Shown here piece after piece: positions 50,781 to 60,089 of a stretch of 64,000 nucleotides of DNA. The notes beneath the pieces were generated by a model. The model worked only from the letters and a program-made list of their open reading frames with translations. It did no database searches and had not been told where the DNA came from. The stretch is from assembly GCA_041660815.1 (NCBI GenBank), contig JBAZVN010000001.1:310001-374000 (forward strand). The letters are read 5' to 3'. This DNA is from PALSA-1006 sp041660815 (GTDB lineage Bacteria > Pseudomonadota > Gammaproteobacteria > Burkholderiales > Gallionellaceae). A program made the position numbers and the translations under genes. Numbering within the stretch: position 1 is the stretch's first letter; the number at the start of each line of letters is the position of its first letter.

Positions 50781-51407
50781 ATGCTCGACGCTACCGAATA
50801 CTTTAAATTATTTTTAAGCTTGTTTGCGATCCTCGATCCAATCGGCATCATTCCCATCATCATCGCTTTTACCGTAGGCTTAACGCCCCAACGGCGCGCG
50901 CGTATCGGGCGCATGGCATCCCTTTCGGTGATTGCGATCCTGCTGGTCGCTTTGGTAGTCGGTGAGGCGATGCTGGAATTTTTCGGAATCAGCATTCACT
51001 CGTTTCGCGTGGCGGGCGGAATTTTATTGCTGTTAATGTCTATCAGCATGCTGTTCGACAAAAAAGAAGCACCGAGTCCGGACGAGTCTGCCGAGAACGA
51101 CACGGGCTCGTCGATTGCCATTGTGCCGCTTTCCACACCGCTGCTGGCGGGCCCCGGCGCGATCAGCACCGTCATATTGGATGCACATATCGGGCAGGGT
51201 TTCGGTCACTACGCGGTGATGAGTCTGGAAATAGTTTTATTGGGCTTTACCGTCTGGCTTACCTTTCTGATTGCGCCATGGATTTCGCAACGACTGGGAC
51301 GTATCGGCAGCAGTGTTTTTTCCCGCTTGATGGGATTGCTGCTTGCCGCGATTGCCGTGGAATTTATCGCCGGGGGAATACGCGGCTTATTCCCGGCACT
51401 GGGCTAA
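50781..51407 (+). CDS. MarC family integral membrane protein (UPF0056)
   Basis: A 208-residue protein with six hydrophobic helices and the family signatures LFAILDPIGIIPIIIAFTVG and PLLAGPGAISTVI. MarC-type proteins have no agreed function (they were once linked to multiple antibiotic resistance). It lies between lnt (divergent) and rluF. Confidence 0.9.
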   Translation: MLDATEYFKLFLSLFAILDPIGIIPIIIAFTVGLTPQRRARIGRMASLSVIAILLVALVVGEAMLEFFGISIHSFRVAGGILLLLMSISMLFDKKEAPSPDESAENDTGSSIAIVPLSTPLLAGPGAISTVILDAHIGQGFGHYAVMSLEIVLLGFTVWLTFLIAPWISQRLGRIGSSVFSRLMGLLLAAIAVEFIAGGIRGLFPALG

Positions 51408-51460
51408 TTTGAGGCACCAATAATCACATAATAATCAGTATATTAAACACGGAAATTCAA

Positions 51461-52192
51461 ATGGAAAAGATCAGGCTCTCAAAACTCATGTCGGCGCAGG
51501 GAATTTGTTCGCGCCGTGAAGCGGACAGTTACATCGAAAAAGGCTGGGTGCTGGTGGACGGCGAACCGGTAAGTGAACTCGGCACAAAAATATATGCCCA
51601 TCAAAAAATTACACTCAATAAATCCGCGCAAAGCCAGCAGGGAAAACTTGTCACTATTCTATTAAACAAGCCCATCGGCTATGTTTCCGGTCAGGCAGAG
51701 GACGGCTATCAACCTGCTGTTGTGCTGATCAAGCCCGATGCGCATTGGGCAAACGACACTTCACCGCACAAATTCAGCGCTCTGAATCTGCGCGGCTTGG
51801 CACCGGCAGGCCGTCTGGATATTGATTCCCAGGGCTTGCTGATTTTGACGCAGGACGGGCGTATCGCCAAACAACTTATCGGCGAAGACTCACCCATTGA
51901 AAAAGAATATTTAGTGCGTGTCACCGGAAATTTAATCGGCAACGGCTTGAACATGCTCAATCATGGTCTGTCGCTCGACGGACAAAAATTGAAGCCCGCA
52001 AAAGTCACCTGGTTAAACGACGATCAATTGCGCTTCATTTTGCGTGAGGGTAAAAAACGCCAGATTCGCCGCATGTGCGAACTGGTCGGACTTAAAGTCA
52101 GCGGACTCAAACGCGTGCGCATCGGCAAGGTCAAGCTGGGTGATTTGCCGGTCGGCCAGTGGCGCTATTTGCGCGACGACGAGGCGTTTTAA
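51461..52192 (+). CDS. rluF: 23S rRNA pseudouridine synthase (RluF-like, RsuA family)
   Basis: A 243-residue enzyme with an N-terminal S4 domain (RLSKLMSAQGICSRREADSY) and the RsuA catalytic domain, catalytic Asp in GRLDIDSQGLLILTQDGR and GKKRQIRRMCELVGLKV. The sequence is nearer to RluF than to RluB or RsuA, but the exact target base is inferred. The TAA stop overlaps the ATG of the transporter gene. Confidence 0.87.
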   Translation: MEKIRLSKLMSAQGICSRREADSYIEKGWVLVDGEPVSELGTKIYAHQKITLNKSAQSQQGKLVTILLNKPIGYVSGQAEDGYQPAVVLIKPDAHWANDTSPHKFSALNLRGLAPAGRLDIDSQGLLILTQDGRIAKQLIGEDSPIEKEYLVRVTGNLIGNGLNMLNHGLSLDGQKLKPAKVTWLNDDQLRFILREGKKRQIRRMCELVGLKVSGLKRVRIGKVKLGDLPVGQWRYLRDDEAF

Positions 52193-53772
52193 TGAATACT
52201 CCGGCACCTGTAGCACCCATTACTCCCACCCAACGTAAAGTGGTGGTTGCCGCCTGTTTCGGCACCTTTCTGGAATGGTATGACTTCCTGACCTTTGCCT
52301 CTTTGGCGACGTATTTCAGTGTGCTATTTTTTCCGCCGGATAATCAGGTGGCGGCCTTATTGGCCAGCTTGGCCACCTTTGGCGTAGGCATGCTGGTACG
52401 CCCGCTGGGCGCGGCTTTATTTGGCTCACTGGGCGACAAATACGGACGACGCCCGATATTTATCGCCACGATTGTATTAATGGGTGTGACCACTTTCGCG
52501 GTCGGATTATTGCCAACCTATGCGCAAGTGGGCATGCTGGCACCGGCATTACTACTGTTGCTGCGCCTGCTACAGGGCTTTGCGGTTGGCGGCGAAATCG
52601 GCGGTGCTGCGGTATATTTAACGGAACACTCCCCCGTCAATCGGCGCGGCTTTTACACCAGCGTGTTGCAGTTGATGGGGCCACTCGGCATCCTGGCTTC
52701 GACCCTGCAAGTAGTTTTACTGCAAGCCTGGTTGAGTGACGCAGACTTCCATGCTTGGGGATGGCGCGTTCCGTTTATCTTGTCGATTGTGCTACTGCTC
52801 GTTTCCCTGAAAAGCCGCATGAATATGATCGAATCTCCGGTATTTCTGGAAATGCAGGCAAGCAAGACGCTCTCCAAAGCGCCACTGCGCGAATGTCTAT
52901 CCGACCGCCATACCTTGGGCCGCATGGCCTTACTATTCTTCTGTATTTCTGCCGGCGGCTCTTTGTTATTTTTTTCCTCGCAGGTATATACCAATGTATT
53001 CCTGAAAAGTGTGGTCAAGTTGGATCCGCAAGTTGCGGGGATGCTGGTGATGTTAAGCACGCTGGTATTGTTTCCCCTCACCATCTTTTTCGGCTGGCTG
53101 TCGGATCGGACGGGGCGCAGACCGGTGTTACTGGCCGGACTGCTGCTGGGTGTATTGACTATTCATCCGGTATTTACCGGCTTGCTACACTTTGGCAATC
53201 CCGCGTTGGAGCGTTTTAACCGCGATGTGCCGGTAACACTCTATGGCGCGTCATGCGATTACGGCCCTTTCACCGCTACACGCAATGATTGCGAACGTAA
53301 TCAGGAACTACTTTCCAAGCTGGGGGTTTCTTATACGCTGCATCTGGCTGAGAGCAACAGCATTAAAATTGGCAAAGAGACGATGGTCGCGGGTTATGTA
53401 CCCGGTGAACTCAAACAGACTCTCATCAGTGCGGGCTGGCCGGAAAAAGCGGATCCCTCTGCAGTTAATCGCTGGATGATTTTTTTATTACTTTTGATTC
53501 CGGTTACCGCAGTGGCGTTGATTACCGGGCCACAAACCGTCACGCTGGCGGAACTATTTCCGGCGCGCACCCGCTATACCGCAGTGGCGTTACCGCATAA
53601 TTTAAGTGCCGGCTGGATTGGCGGATTGTCGCCCTTCATGGTGACACTGGTGAGCGTTAAAGCCGGAGATTCACTGGCGGGCATCTGGTATCCGGTAGGA
53701 TTATTGGGCATGGCGTTTGTCATTGGCTATTTCTTTTTGCCGGAAACGCGAAATACCGCGCTGGAGAATTAA
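52192..53772 (+). CDS. MFS transporter, metabolite:H+ symporter (MHS) family
   Basis: A 526-residue 12-helix transporter. GTFLEWYDFLTFASLATYF and GDKYGRRPIFIATI are MHS signatures (ProP/KgtP/ShiA class). A hydrophilic insert between about residues 340 and 415 (SCDYGPFTATRNDCERNQ, KIGKETMVAGYV) is longer than in E. coli ProP. Substrate unknown: osmolytes, dicarboxylates or shikimate are typical. It overlaps the pseudouridine synthase gene by one base. Confidence 0.88.
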   Translation: MNTPAPVAPITPTQRKVVVAACFGTFLEWYDFLTFASLATYFSVLFFPPDNQVAALLASLATFGVGMLVRPLGAALFGSLGDKYGRRPIFIATIVLMGVTTFAVGLLPTYAQVGMLAPALLLLLRLLQGFAVGGEIGGAAVYLTEHSPVNRRGFYTSVLQLMGPLGILASTLQVVLLQAWLSDADFHAWGWRVPFILSIVLLLVSLKSRMNMIESPVFLEMQASKTLSKAPLRECLSDRHTLGRMALLFFCISAGGSLLFFSSQVYTNVFLKSVVKLDPQVAGMLVMLSTLVLFPLTIFFGWLSDRTGRRPVLLAGLLLGVLTIHPVFTGLLHFGNPALERFNRDVPVTLYGASCDYGPFTATRNDCERNQELLSKLGVSYTLHLAESNSIKIGKETMVAGYVPGELKQTLISAGWPEKADPSAVNRWMIFLLLLIPVTAVALITGPQTVTLAELFPARTRYTAVALPHNLSAGWIGGLSPFMVTLVSVKAGDSLAGIWYPVGLLGMAFVIGYFFLPETRNTALEN

Positions 53773-53862
53773 TTTTCGAAATTTGCCAGAGAATGCATTG
53801 CGTTTAATTCCTCATACAGCAGGCTGTTGTAAAATACTTTCATCCAAATTCAGGAGAGCGTT

Positions 53863-54249
53863 ATGTCCAACAAAACCATTATTCAAACCGCCGATGCTCC
53901 CGCAGCAATCGGTACCTATTCTCAGGCGGTGAAAGTTGACCGCACCGTTTATCTGTCAGGCCAAATCGGCTTGGACCCAACTTCCATGCAAATGGTGGAC
54001 GGCATTGAAGCGCAAATCCACCGCGTATTTCAAAATATGCGTGCCGTAACGCTCGCCGCCGGTGGCGAGTTGAATGACGTGGTAAAGCTCAATATTTTCC
54101 TCACCGATCTCGGTCATTTCGCCAAGGTTAATGAAATTATGGCGACCTATTTTCAGCAACCTTATCCGGCACGTGCCGCAGTAGGCGTTGCATCCTTGCC
54201 GCGCAATGCATTAGTCGAAGCGGATGGCGTGATGTTTCTCAAAAGTTAA
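53863..54249 (+). CDS. ridA: Reactive intermediate/imine deaminase RidA
   Basis: A 128-residue YjgF/RidA-type enzyme that hydrolyses 2-aminoacrylate and related imines. Landmarks are DAPAAIGTYSQAVKVDRTVY, SGQIGLDP and the C-terminal PARAAVGVASLPRNALVEAD with the catalytic Arg. The ribosome site AGGAGAG is strong. It precedes recG by 41 bases. Confidence 0.95.
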   Translation: MSNKTIIQTADAPAAIGTYSQAVKVDRTVYLSGQIGLDPTSMQMVDGIEAQIHRVFQNMRAVTLAAGGELNDVVKLNIFLTDLGHFAKVNEIMATYFQQPYPARAAVGVASLPRNALVEADGVMFLKS

Positions 54250-54290
54250 ACCTGAATACGGCGCCCTCTTTTGTTCCGGCTTGGGATACG

Positions 54291-56318
54291 TTGAACACCT
54301 CTGTCAAAATTCCACCTGCCACCCAAAGCAAGTTCACCAAACTGGGCATTCACACACCGCTTGATCTGGTTTTGCATTTGCCGCTACGCTATGAAGATGA
54401 AACCAGAATTACCCGTGTGGATGATTTATTGACGGGTGAAACGGCGCAGGTGGAGGGTGAAATTATTCATAGCGAAGTTACCTTTCGTCCCCGGCGTAGC
54501 TTGATTTGCCAATTGCAGGACAACAGCGGAATTGTCTTTTTGCGCTTTTTAAATTTCTATCCCAGCCAGCAAAAACAACTGGCCGTCGGCAATACAATTC
54601 GTGCACTGGGTGAAGCGAGAGAAGGTTTTTACGGCATGGAAATGGTGCATCCAAAGTGTCGCAGCGTCACAGATAAATCTCAATTAAAACAAGAACTTAC
54701 GCCGATATACCCAACTATCGCCGGACTCCCGCAAGCCACGTTGCGCAAGTATATTTTAGCCGCACTAAACACGCTGGAATTACCCGACACCCTGCCCGAT
54801 ACACTCCTCGCCACACTGCAGCTTCCCGCGTTTTCCGCCAGCGTAAAACTGCTGCATAACCCGCCCCCGCTAGCCGATGAAAATACCTTGCTGGAGCGCG
54901 CCCATCCTGCTTGGCGCCGCATCAAATTCGATGAATTATTGGCGCAGCAACTCTCTATGCGCGTGCATTATCAAAAACGCCATGAGCGCGTTGCGCCACG
55001 TTTGGCATCACTCGAAACTCTGACACCCGCCCTGCTACAGGCACTGCCTTTTGCGTTGACGCGCGCGCAGCAAAAAGTATTAAATGAAATTCGTCACGAC
55101 TTGGCAAAGGCGCATCCCATGCAACGTTTGTTGCAGGGCGATGTCGGCAGCGGCAAAACCGTCGTGGCCGCCCTCGCCGCTCTGCAGGCAATCGAAAACG
55201 GCCATCAGGTGGCCTTTATGGCGCCCACGGAGATTCTTGCCGAACAACATTATTTAAAGCTGCGTGATTGGCTGACACCGTTGGGAATCACTCCAGTCTG
55301 GCTGTCCGGCAGCCTGAAAAAATCCGCAAAAAATGCCGCCATACAACACATTGCCCAAGGTGAAACGCAAATTGCCGTGGGCACCCACGCGCTATTTCAA
55401 AAAGCCGTCACCTTTCATAAACTGGGACTGGTGATTGTGGACGAGCAACATAAATTTGGTGTGCAGCAGCGCTTGGCACTGCGCGGCAAAGGCGCCGACC
55501 CGCATCAGTTAATGATGAGCGCCACACCGATTCCGCGCACGCTGGCGATGAGTTATTACGCCGATTTGGATGTGTCTGTGATTGATGAGTTGCCCCCCGG
55601 GCGCACACCGATTGTGACTAAACTGATTAACGATGCGCGCCGCACGGAGGTATTTGAACGGGTGCGTGCCGCCTGCCTGCAGAATCGCCAGGCGTATTGG
55701 GTATGCCCGTTGATCGACGAGTCCGAAGTGCTGCAATTGCAGACTGCGCTGGAAACCTATGCCACGCTCACCCAAATATTTCCCGAGCTCAAAGTCGGCC
55801 TGGTGCACGGCAAATTGGATAATGCCGAAAAAGTGCGCGTGATGTCCGCCTTTAAAAGTGGCGAGATTCATTTGCTGGTGGCCACCACCGTGATCGAGGT
55901 GGGCGTGGACGTGCCCAATGCCAGCCTGATGGTGATCGAACATGCGGAACGCATGGGGCTTTCACAATTACATCAATTGCGCGGACGTGTAGGACGGGGT
56001 GCGGCAGAAAGCTTGTGCGTATTACTGTTTCAAAATCCCCTGTCACACCTGGCGCGGGCACGCCTGAAAATTATCTATGAAAATACCGACGGCTTTGCCA
56101 TTGCCCAACAGGATTTATTGTTGCGCGGACCGGGGGAACTATTGGGTGCCCGGCAAAGCGGAGAAGCCATGTTGCGTTTCGCCGACATCAATGAAGATGC
56201 GCACTTGCTGGAAACCGCCCGCTCTCTGGCGGATCAATTGCTACATGAATCACCAGCGGTCGCCCAAGCGCATTTGCAGCGCTGGATGGCCAACAAACCG
56301 GATTTTTTACATGCATGA
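54291..56318 (+). CDS. recG: ATP-dependent DNA helicase RecG
   Basis: A 675-residue branch-migration helicase for stalled forks and recombination. A wedge/OB domain (about 1-165) is followed by the helicase core: Walker A GDVGSGKT, DEQH in VIVDEQHKFG, SATPIPRTL and the C-terminal QLRGRVGRG. Translation starts at TTG 54291, the family-typical N-terminus having no ATG nearby. Its stop overlaps ubiC by eight bases. Confidence 0.95.
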   Translation: MNTSVKIPPATQSKFTKLGIHTPLDLVLHLPLRYEDETRITRVDDLLTGETAQVEGEIIHSEVTFRPRRSLICQLQDNSGIVFLRFLNFYPSQQKQLAVGNTIRALGEAREGFYGMEMVHPKCRSVTDKSQLKQELTPIYPTIAGLPQATLRKYILAALNTLELPDTLPDTLLATLQLPAFSASVKLLHNPPPLADENTLLERAHPAWRRIKFDELLAQQLSMRVHYQKRHERVAPRLASLETLTPALLQALPFALTRAQQKVLNEIRHDLAKAHPMQRLLQGDVGSGKTVVAALAALQAIENGHQVAFMAPTEILAEQHYLKLRDWLTPLGITPVWLSGSLKKSAKNAAIQHIAQGETQIAVGTHALFQKAVTFHKLGLVIVDEQHKFGVQQRLALRGKGADPHQLMMSATPIPRTLAMSYYADLDVSVIDELPPGRTPIVTKLINDARRTEVFERVRAACLQNRQAYWVCPLIDESEVLQLQTALETYATLTQIFPELKVGLVHGKLDNAEKVRVMSAFKSGEIHLLVATTVIEVGVDVPNASLMVIEHAERMGLSQLHQLRGRVGRGAAESLCVLLFQNPLSHLARARLKIIYENTDGFAIAQQDLLLRGPGELLGARQSGEAMLRFADINEDAHLLETARSLADQLLHESPAVAQAHLQRWMANKPDFLHA

Positions 56319-56841
56319 TATTTATTGGAAAAGTTTAACGCCCGGCTGCGCGGAACTCGCCCCGTGGCTGCACGACGCAGGTTCGCTGACGCGGCGTATT
56401 CAAACCCGATGCAAACATTTTGCGGTGCAAACCGTGCATAGCGGTTTGGCAAAAGTGGCTTATGACGAGGCAAGTTTGCTCAATATTCCATGCCACCGTT
56501 TGGCCTTTTCGCGCGAGGTATTTTTAATTGCGGATGGGCAGCCGGTAGTATTTGCCCACAGTACCTGTGCACTTGCGCATCTGCGCGGCGCGTGGGGCGC
56601 GGTGCGCGGACTGGGCAATCGCCCGCTGGGAGAATTGTTATTCACGCATCCGCTGGTGCTACGCCATCCCCTGCACTATAAATTATTGCACGGCTCACAT
56701 CCGCTATTGCGCAAGGCTGGCGCGCAACTTAAAGCCTCCCCGAAAAGTTTGTGGGCGCGCCGCTCTTTGTTTTATTTACAGGGTGCCCCGCTGCTGGTAA
56801 CGGAAGTATTTTTGCCGGAGATTATCAGCTTGAAGAAGTAG
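56311..56841 (+). CDS. ubiC: Chorismate-pyruvate lyase
   Basis: A 176-residue cytosolic enzyme that turns chorismate into 4-hydroxybenzoate and pyruvate, the first step to ubiquinone. The family features REVFLIADGQPVVFAHS, GLGNRPLGELLF and VTEVFLPEI are visible, with the substrate arginines and glutamate. It overlaps recG and its 3' end overlaps the convergent spoT end. UbiD, a later pathway enzyme, is at the end of this window. Confidence 0.9.
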   Translation: MHDIYWKSLTPGCAELAPWLHDAGSLTRRIQTRCKHFAVQTVHSGLAKVAYDEASLLNIPCHRLAFSREVFLIADGQPVVFAHSTCALAHLRGAWGAVRGLGNRPLGELLFTHPLVLRHPLHYKLLHGSHPLLRKAGAQLKASPKSLWARRSLFYLQGAPLLVTEVFLPEIISLKK

Positions 56842-58957
56842 GAATGCTTTTCACACGATTAATGCGTACCACTTCGGTGATGCGCCGCAAATTGCGCATG
56901 ACGTTCGCCAGATGCTGGCGACTACTAACCTGCAGGGTGAAATACAGCGCAGTGTAGTTTCCCTCATTGCTAAAATTCACATTCTCGATATTAGATTCAG
57001 CCTCGGCAATTGAGGCGGCCACTTTGGCCAGTACACCGCGCTGGTTTGCCACAATCAGCTTGATGCTGACCTCAAATAATTTATTGATATTTTTATCCCA
57101 TGCCACATCCAGCCACTGTTCAGTATTACCGCGCCCTTTACGCAACGACTGGCAATCATGGGTGTGTACGATTAAGCCCTGACCGGGCTTGATAACGCCG
57201 ATAATTGGATCACCCGGAATGGGGCGGCAGCATTTGGCAAACTGGATTGCCATGCCTTCGGTACCCTGAATCGTAACAATACTTGCGTTACCGGTATCCT
57301 TGCCGGGAATATCACTGATGCGCGCCAACGCGCGTGCAACGACCATATTCAAGCGGCGGCCCAGGCCGATATCGGCAAGAATTTCCTGGCGGGATTTCGC
57401 GCTGGTTTCTTTGATTACCCGCTCCCAGCAGGCATCCGGAATATCATGCAGCTTAATACCCAATGACGTTAGCGCCTGCCCCAGCAAACGTTCACCCAAC
57501 TTGGCCGACTCATCCAAATGCATAGTCTTGAGCGAATGACGAATTTCACTGCGTGCGCGACTGGTGACGACATAACCTAACCAAGATGGATTGGGGTGCG
57601 CGTGCGACGCGGTAGTAATTTCCACCCGGTCACCATTTCTCAATTCGGTGCGAAGCGGCACCAGCTCATCATTGACTTTAACGGCAACGCAGCGGTTACC
57701 GATATCGGTGTGCACATTGTAGGCAAAATCGACGGCAGTAGCACCGCGCGGTAAAGAGAAAATTTTTCCCTTGGGTGAAAATACATAAACTTCGTCTGGA
57801 AATAAATCAATCTTGAGATGTTCCAAAAACTCTACAGAATCACCACTTTGCGCCAGACTTTCCAGCAAACTTTGCAGCCACTGGTGGGTCTTCTGGTGCA
57901 GTTCATTGATCGGCGTTTTATTGGTTTTATACAGCCAGTGCGATGCAACGCCCGCCTCGGCAATTTTATTCATTTCTGCGGTGCGGATTTGCACTTCAAT
58001 GGGCGTGCCGAACGGCCCGAATAAAGTGGTATGCAACGACTGGTAGCCATTGGCTTTTGGGATGGCAATGTAGTCTTTAAATTTCCCGGGGAAAGGTTTA
58101 TACAAACCATGCAGTGCCCCCAATGCGAGGTAACAGGATGGGGTGTCTTCGACCAAAACGCGGAATCCGTAAATATCCAAAACTTGCGAGAACGCCAGGG
58201 ATTTTGCCTGCATCTTGCGGTAAATCCCATACAGATGTTTTTCGCGGCCCTTGACCTCAGCCTTAATATTATTTTCTTCCAGGCGCACTTTAATAGCTTC
58301 CAGAATCTTGCCCACCACCTCACGGCGATTGCCGCGCGCCACTTTAATCGCCTTGGAAAGCACGGTATAACGCGTGGGATACAAATACATAAAACACAAA
58401 TCTTGCAGTTCTTGAAAAATGGTATTTAAGCCGAGACGGTTGGCAATCGGCGCATAAATATCCATGGTTTCTCGCGCGATACGATGACTTTTTTCGGGAG
58501 CAACCACCCCCAGTGTGCGCATATTATGCAAACGATCCGCCAACTTAATGAGGATAACGCGCACATCACGCGCCATCGCCATCAACATCTTGCGGAAGTT
58601 TTCCGCTTGCGCATCTTCCTGAGTTTCAAACTGCAACTTATCCAGCTTGCTTAACCCCTCCACCATGCCGGCAACCGGCTTACCAAAAGCCTGGGAAATA
58701 TCTTCAATACTGGTATCGGTATCTTCCACTACATCGTGCAGCAGTGCGGCAATAATTGCCTGCGCATCCAAATGCAGGGGAGTAAGAATTCGCGCAACCG
58801 CGATAGGATGAGAAACGTAGGGATCCCCGGATTCGCGGGTTTGACCTTTGTGCGCAGCCTCACTAAAAGCAAGTGCCACTTCCACCGCCGCAACGTCTTC
58901 CGGCTTGAGGTAATTAGCAACTTCATCGATCAGCGCTTGAGCACCAAGTTGGGCCAT
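56825..58957 (-). CDS. spoT: Bifunctional (p)ppGpp synthetase/hydrolase
   Basis: A 710-residue RelA/SpoT-family enzyme. The HD hydrolase site is intact (His50, His74-Asp75, Glu78-Asp79 in ALLHDVVEDTDTS), and the synthetase domain carries KFKDYIAIPKANGYQSLHTT; the TGS domain and C-terminal ACT region follow. Both activities are therefore likely, as in SpoT/Rel. It is the last gene of gmk-rpoZ-spoT, a very conserved order. The 3' end overlaps ubiC by 17 bases. Confidence 0.96.
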   Translation of the reverse strand: MAQLGAQALIDEVANYLKPEDVAAVEVALAFSEAAHKGQTRESGDPYVSHPIAVARILTPLHLDAQAIIAALLHDVVEDTDTSIEDISQAFGKPVAGMVEGLSKLDKLQFETQEDAQAENFRKMLMAMARDVRVILIKLADRLHNMRTLGVVAPEKSHRIARETMDIYAPIANRLGLNTIFQELQDLCFMYLYPTRYTVLSKAIKVARGNRREVVGKILEAIKVRLEENNIKAEVKGREKHLYGIYRKMQAKSLAFSQVLDIYGFRVLVEDTPSCYLALGALHGLYKPFPGKFKDYIAIPKANGYQSLHTTLFGPFGTPIEVQIRTAEMNKIAEAGVASHWLYKTNKTPINELHQKTHQWLQSLLESLAQSGDSVEFLEHLKIDLFPDEVYVFSPKGKIFSLPRGATAVDFAYNVHTDIGNRCVAVKVNDELVPLRTELRNGDRVEITTASHAHPNPSWLGYVVTSRARSEIRHSLKTMHLDESAKLGERLLGQALTSLGIKLHDIPDACWERVIKETSAKSRQEILADIGLGRRLNMVVARALARISDIPGKDTGNASIVTIQGTEGMAIQFAKCCRPIPGDPIIGVIKPGQGLIVHTHDCQSLRKGRGNTEQWLDVAWDKNINKLFEVSIKLIVANQRGVLAKVAASIAEAESNIENVNFSNEGNYTALYFTLQVSSRQHLANVMRNLRRITEVVRINRVKSIPTSSS

Positions 58958-59005
58958 TTTGTAGAATTCCGCCGGGAAGAACTTCGATTAGTGGATTATT
59001 ATCAT

Positions 59006-59056
59006 GAAAACGGGCCATGACCGCGCAAACTGGTATCGCGGGCATGGCCCGTTTTC
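59006..59056. repeat. Inverted repeat between rpoZ and spoT
   Basis: GAAAACGGGCCATG and its exact complement CATGGCCCGTTTTC (arms of 14 bases) around a 23-base loop, in the rpoZ-spoT spacer. It could fold in the operon transcript and lower spoT expression relative to rpoZ. There is no T run beyond it, so it is not a classical terminator. Confidence 0.75.
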
Positions 59057-59079
59057 GGGCACCATCCGGGGATGGCAGG

Positions 59080-59286
59080 TTATGCCATACCGCGATTTAA
59101 TATTTCAATGCCAACCTTGCCTTCGCTAATCTCGCGCAAGGCGACCACAGTGGGTTTATCCTTGCTCTCATTAACCAAATGATTGGCGCCATTGGCCAAT
59201 TGACGCGCGCGATAGGCAGCTGCCAAAGTCAACTCAAAACGATTTGGAATAAATTTCATGCAATCTTCTACGGTAATACGAGCCAT
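59080..59286 (-). CDS. rpoZ: RNA polymerase omega subunit
   Basis: A 68-residue subunit with the family pattern ARITVEDCMKFIPNRFELTL and RQLANGANHLVNESKDKPTV. It helps assemble the beta-prime subunit. It follows gmk with no gap and precedes spoT. Confidence 0.97.
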   Translation of the reverse strand: MARITVEDCMKFIPNRFELTLAAAYRARQLANGANHLVNESKDKPTVVALREISEGKVGIEILNRGMA

Positions 59287-59907
59287 TTAATTCTCCTGTT
59301 TGTGCAACTGATTGATTAGACGTGCTTGACGGGTGAGTTGCCGATTGCGCCGCAATCCGGTCGCGACCACCACGGCGTTTAGTTGCTGTAACGCCTCGTC
59401 CAGCTTGTCGTTGATGATAACATAGTCAAACTCCGCCACATGCGAGATGTCCTCGCGCGCGGCATCTAAACGCTTGGCGATAATTTCCGGACTATCCTGT
59501 TTGCGACCGGTTAAACGCGTCTCAAGTGCCGCCAATGAAGGAGGCAAAATAAAAATTCCAATGCTGCCGGGAAACTTGGCGCGCACTTGCGCCGCGCCCT
59601 GCCAATCGATTTCCAGCAAAATATCGCGCCCTTTGGCATTTTCCTGACTGATCCAGGTTTGCGAAGTGCCGTACAAATTACCGTACACCTCGGCGCTTTC
59701 CAAAAAGTCTCCGTGCTGGGCCATCAGCATAAATTGTTCGCGGGACACAAAATGGTAGTTGACGCCGTCAACTTCTCCGGGACGCGGCGCCCGGGTGGTA
59801 TACGAGACCGAAACATCTATTTGCTTGTTTTGCTTCAACAAGCCGCTCACCAAACTGGTTTTTCCCGCGCCGGAAGGCGCGCTAACAATAAATAAATCTC
59901 CGCTCAT
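59287..59907 (-). CDS. gmk: Guanylate kinase
   Basis: A 206-residue kinase converting GMP to GDP. The P-loop SAPSGAGKTSLV, the GMP-binding TTRAPRPGEVDGVNYHFV and EIDWQGAAQVR are visible. ATG 59907 gives the usual start; a longer frame to 59919 adds four residues. It is the first gene of the gmk-rpoZ-spoT set. Confidence 0.96.
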   Translation of the reverse strand: MSGDLFIVSAPSGAGKTSLVSGLLKQNKQIDVSVSYTTRAPRPGEVDGVNYHFVSREQFMLMAQHGDFLESAEVYGNLYGTSQTWISQENAKGRDILLEIDWQGAAQVRAKFPGSIGIFILPPSLAALETRLTGRKQDSPEIIAKRLDAAREDISHVAEFDYVIINDKLDEALQQLNAVVVATGLRRNRQLTRQARLINQLHKQEN

Positions 59908-60089
59908 GATAGTCATCACTCAGGTATGGTTTTCGGAAGGATTGAATAAGAATCACTAATGCAACTGCACGGCATGAATTTTACACGATCGGCCAGAGAA
60001 ATTAGCACTTGATCAATTTACAGGCGATCATTTTGCTGAAAATCCGCAGCCTTTTACAGACACACATCAATCTCCGTTATCATTCACCC

